From Spartobacteria bacterium (GTDB lineage Bacteria; Verrucomicrobiota; Verrucomicrobiia; Chthoniobacterales; UBA10450), in contig PNAS01000028.1 in the NCBI GenBank assembly GCA_003169695.1, positions 1 through 64,000 of the forward strand: 64,000 nucleotides of DNA, written 5' to 3'. The translations under genes were made by a program, and so were the position numbers. A model generated the notes under the pieces. The model ran no database searches, was not told the DNA's origin, and saw only the letters and a program-made list of their open reading frames with translations. This document shows, one piece after another, positions 62,020-64,000 of this stretch; the first letter of the stretch is position 1; each line of letters opens with the position of its first letter.

Positions 62020-62382
62020 ATGTCTGCTCAAGATAAGTGCTGTACGATTGCCCCTTACTTCAGAGTATCGAGTGGTAAACTGGAGGCCTTTAAAGAGCTT
62101 TGTCAGCAATTCGTTGCGAAGACGAGTGAGGAAACAAAGTGTCTTTACTATGGATTCTGCTTTGACCGTGACCTGGCTCATTGCCGGGAAGGCTATGCAG
62201 ACGCCGAGGGTCTTCTGACGCACTTGAAGAACGTAGGATCGTTGCTCGAGGAGGCGCTGAAGATTTCCGAAATCACGCGTCTAGAGATCCACGGCCCAGA
62301 AGAGGAAATAGCCAAGCTTCGCGAGCCTCTCGCTGGTCTGAAGCCACAATTCTTCATTCTGGCGTATGGTTTCCGTCGCTAA
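62020..62382 (+). CDS. Antibiotic-biosynthesis-monooxygenase (ABM)-like protein
   Basis: 120 residues, ferredoxin-like alpha/beta protein: GKLEAFKELCQQFVAKTSEE, then CLYYGFCFDRD and REGYADAEGLLTHLKNVG. The pattern resembles ABM/DUF3764-like dimeric barrel proteins. A good ribosome binding site (CGAGGAAAC) precedes the start. The stop TAA lies in CGCTAACC, the R'' core of the next attC-like site. Confidence 0.75.
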   Translation: MSAQDKCCTIAPYFRVSSGKLEAFKELCQQFVAKTSEETKCLYYGFCFDRDLAHCREGYADAEGLLTHLKNVGSLLEEALKISEITRLEIHGPEEEIAKLREPLAGLKPQFFILAYGFRR

Positions 62383-62499
62383 CCTGCCTTCGCGATGCGG
62401 CCGCACGTCGCAGCTCCGAATGTTTTCGGAGTGGGACTGACGAACCGCCAATGCAGCCTTGCCCCGAACCCATTCGGGATTAATCTTGTTTCGTTAGAC
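62377..62499 (+). other. attC-like recombination site
   Basis: R''-like GCTAAC at 62378-62383 and R' GTTAGAC at 62493-62499, 123 bp overall. Internal hairpins include CTCCGAATG / TTTTCGGAG and CCCGAACCCATTCGGG. The preceding gene ends within R'' and the next starts 11 bp after R', as in gene cassettes. Confidence 0.65.
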
Positions 62500-62509
62500 C
62501 TCATTCACA

Positions 62510-62977
62510 ATGCGTAATTCATCAATTGTTCTTCTCTTCGTTTTGCTCTTGTCCACACGCGCAGAGGGCGCCAAGCCGATGCCACCAAAAGAACTCGCGG
62601 AGTTCCTGGGCCCAGTATCCCCGAAAACGATCGCGTGGACGAAGACCGTTGGATCTGACTTCGACGCGTATTCCGGGCGTGCGATGCCGCCATTGTCTGG
62701 GGCGGTGAATATCCATATCGGCGGTTGGCCACATTTCAAACCCAACGCTGCGCGCACAACCGTAACCGGTCGCCTGGGTATGTTTCCCGTGACTTGGCAC
62801 AGAAAAGTTGCGCCGGACGGATCCATCAATCAGGAGGCTGCGCTTCGGCTTTACGATTTGTGGAAGGTCGACATCTGGATCGAAGCGAAGCGACAGTCAG
62901 ACATTGATGGGATTATCGCAATTGTATCGAGGCTGCCGACCTTTACGCAGAAACCAAAGCCCAATTTATCCCAATAA
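62510..62977 (+). CDS. Hypothetical secreted protein, cassette-type
   Basis: 155 residues: signal peptide (IVLLFVLLLSTRAEGA) and a compact domain with WTKTVGSDFDAYSGR, HIGGWPHFKP and DLWKVDIWIEAK. No family recognised. It starts 11 bp after the GTTAGAC box. Confidence 0.65.
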   Translation: MRNSSIVLLFVLLLSTRAEGAKPMPPKELAEFLGPVSPKTIAWTKTVGSDFDAYSGRAMPPLSGAVNIHIGGWPHFKPNAARTTVTGRLGMFPVTWHRKVAPDGSINQEAALRLYDLWKVDIWIEAKRQSDIDGIIAIVSRLPTFTQKPKPNLSQ

Positions 62978-63042
62978 AACCTACTCCGGCGATGTAGGCC
63001 CATTCCGCGGCTTTTAGGCGAAGGTCGATAGCAAAGCTACTA

Positions 63043-63513
63043 TTGCTCGTGGTATTTCTATGCCACGGAGTCAACCGCTCTTGCGCCGCAGCTGACGGCG
63101 AGGAGCCCACTTACGGGGCTGAGCTTCAAGGACGAAGCGCAATCTGGAGCGAAGCCTTCGCTCGCCACGATTCTGCAGCTTTAGGAGACTTGTTGGCCGA
63201 GGACGTTCAAATGGCCTCGGCGGCGGGAAAATGGAACGGCAAGGCCGACTGCATGCATTTTTTCCAAACCCTGTTTATCAAACGGCCTGACATCACTTTT
63301 GTGCTAACGCGCACCAACTCCGGAATTTATCCTCATTGGAATTCTGCCTTCGAAACTGGCAGCTGGACAGAAGCTTGGACCGAGAAGGATGGTCAAGCGA
63401 AGATTGTCGGCCAGTACTTTGTTCTATGGCAGTACGACAATCTAGGATGGCGGATGCGCACGGCCGTATTCGCACCGCTGGACTGTCTGGGCGACAGTAA
63501 GTTTTGCCACTAG
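63043..63513 (+). CDS. Secreted SnoaL/DUF4440-like protein
   Basis: The frame gives 156 residues from TTG 63043 (LVVFLCHGVNRSCAA signal). An NTF2-like domain follows: IWSEAFARHDSAALGDLLAEDVQM and ETGSWTEAWTEKDGQ. Upstream, in frame, ATAGCAAAGCTACTA with AAGG four bases before it suggests that the original start at 63028 was ATG and is now ATA. The domain is related to that at 54381. Confidence 0.7.
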   Translation: MLVVFLCHGVNRSCAAADGEEPTYGAELQGRSAIWSEAFARHDSAALGDLLAEDVQMASAAGKWNGKADCMHFFQTLFIKRPDITFVLTRTNSGIYPHWNSAFETGSWTEAWTEKDGQAKIVGQYFVLWQYDNLGWRMRTAVFAPLDCLGDSKFCH

Positions 63514-63581
63514 GACGTACGAGCAATGGCTCTGTAGTCGCCGGGCGAAAGAGTTGCGACAAGCGCCAATTCCAATCGCTG

Positions 63582-63588
63582 GTTAGGC
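63582..63588 (+). other. attC-like R' box GTTAGGC
   Basis: AATCGCTGGTTAGGC; marks the end of the last cassette-like unit. An R'' core upstream is unclear. Confidence 0.45.
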
Positions 63589-63659
63589 GGAATGGTCGTA
63601 GCGTCAATCTCTGTTTGCTGGCTGGTGATCAGGACTTCTCTGCGCGAGCCACCGAAATG

Positions 63660-64000
63660 CCGGTCGTTCCTCGGCTCGACAGAGTCTCATGCTACGATGC
63701 GCTTCAATCCGGGGAATGAGGCCAGGTTAGTTCAGAGCGAAAACCTCGACGACGGCCACGCCCGTCGTTCCATTCACGCCGCGGACAATGGCGGTATACA
63801 GCGCACCGTTGGCCGGCAGCAGCGCCACGATGGCCGACTCCAGATCGTTGCTCGGAGGTATGCCCGTCGCAATGATTTCCGCCTCCTGATCGCTCCGCCA
63901 GTTGTCGTTCGACCTGATCAGTCCCCCATTCGCATCTCGCAACTCCAGAGTCGGATCTGCCAGTTCCCCAGGTATGCCCAACGATGGACCAAGCGCCAGG
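63660..64000 (-). repeat. Right copy of the inverted repeat shared with 2094-2436
   Basis: Reverse complement of the left copy with about six differences in the coding part; the match extends through the stop codon into the 3' non-coding DNA. Confidence 0.85.
63727..64000 (-). CDS. C-terminal end of a surface protein (partial, runs off right edge)
   Basis: The last 90 codons of a protein that ends in the same domain as the genes at 1-150 and 367-2364 (LADPTLELRDANGG, NDNWRSDQEAE, NGTTGVAVVEVFALN). It is on the minus strand and its 5' part is outside the window. Presumed secreted surface protein. Confidence 0.88.
   Translation of the reverse strand, partial: LALGPSLGIPGELADPTLELRDANGGLIRSNDNWRSDQEAEIIATGIPPSNDLESAIVALLPANGALYTAIVRGVNGTTGVAVVEVFALN

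Overview
The window looks like chromosomal DNA from a Verrucomicrobiota member, most probably a soil Chthoniobacterales/Spartobacteria type such as the 'Candidatus Udaeobacter' group. This is an inference, resting on secreted proteins with a VPDG-CTERM sorting tail (a Verrucomicrobia-type variant of PEP-CTERM), CSLREA and beta-helix surface proteins, a clpS-DUF2017 pair, a CADD-like protein and many lineage-specific small proteins. There is no rRNA and only one tRNA-like gene.

Layout. 0-2.4 kb: surface proteins; the left edge holds the end of one and a complete CSLREA/beta-helix protein follows. 2.4-7.8 kb: housekeeping genes (rmlD, mlaF-mlaD-PIN/TRAM, DUF167, trpS). 8-23 kb: accessory region with small proteins, a membrane TIR protein, two duplicated VPDG-CTERM proteins, a PKD protein, a Mop-like protein, a surface protein, a methyltransferase, a UDP-glucuronate decarboxylase with a truncated partial copy, an aspartic-protease-like protein, and repeats including a 237-bp insertion element. 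23.4-32 kb: a defence-type island beside a tRNA-Arg, with a PARIS-like AriA/AriB pair, a SIR2-like two-gene unit, a PD-(D/E)xK-like protein and a HEPN-like protein, and two families of direct repeats. 32-40 kb: conserved Verrucomicrobia hypotheticals, then small secreted or membrane proteins and enzymes separated by integron attC-like boxes. 40-59.4 kb: core genes (coaE-rho-rnd, MBL hydrolase, LysM lipoprotein, moeB-rhodanese, rpmI, ndh, panE-ybeY, clpS-DUF2017, ECF sigma/anti-sigma, DUF885, treS-maltokinase fusion, CADD-like). 59.4-60.6 kb: a frameshifted cNMP-sensor histidine kinase. 60.8-63.6 kb: a second, clearer set of attC-like cassettes. The right edge carries, inverted, an almost identical copy of the C-terminal repeat of the surface protein at the left edge.

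How the parts fit. Core operons are interrupted by accessory blocks that share the signs of mobile DNA: short genes, weak start signals, terminal repeats and recombination boxes. The most interesting signals are the 237-bp element with 13-bp inverted ends and a perfect 8-bp target duplication that carries a 57-residue gene, related ends beside other small genes, cassette clusters without an integrase in view, and the defence island with an unassigned SIR2-like pair. All functions are predicted by reading the sequence; no database search was possible.
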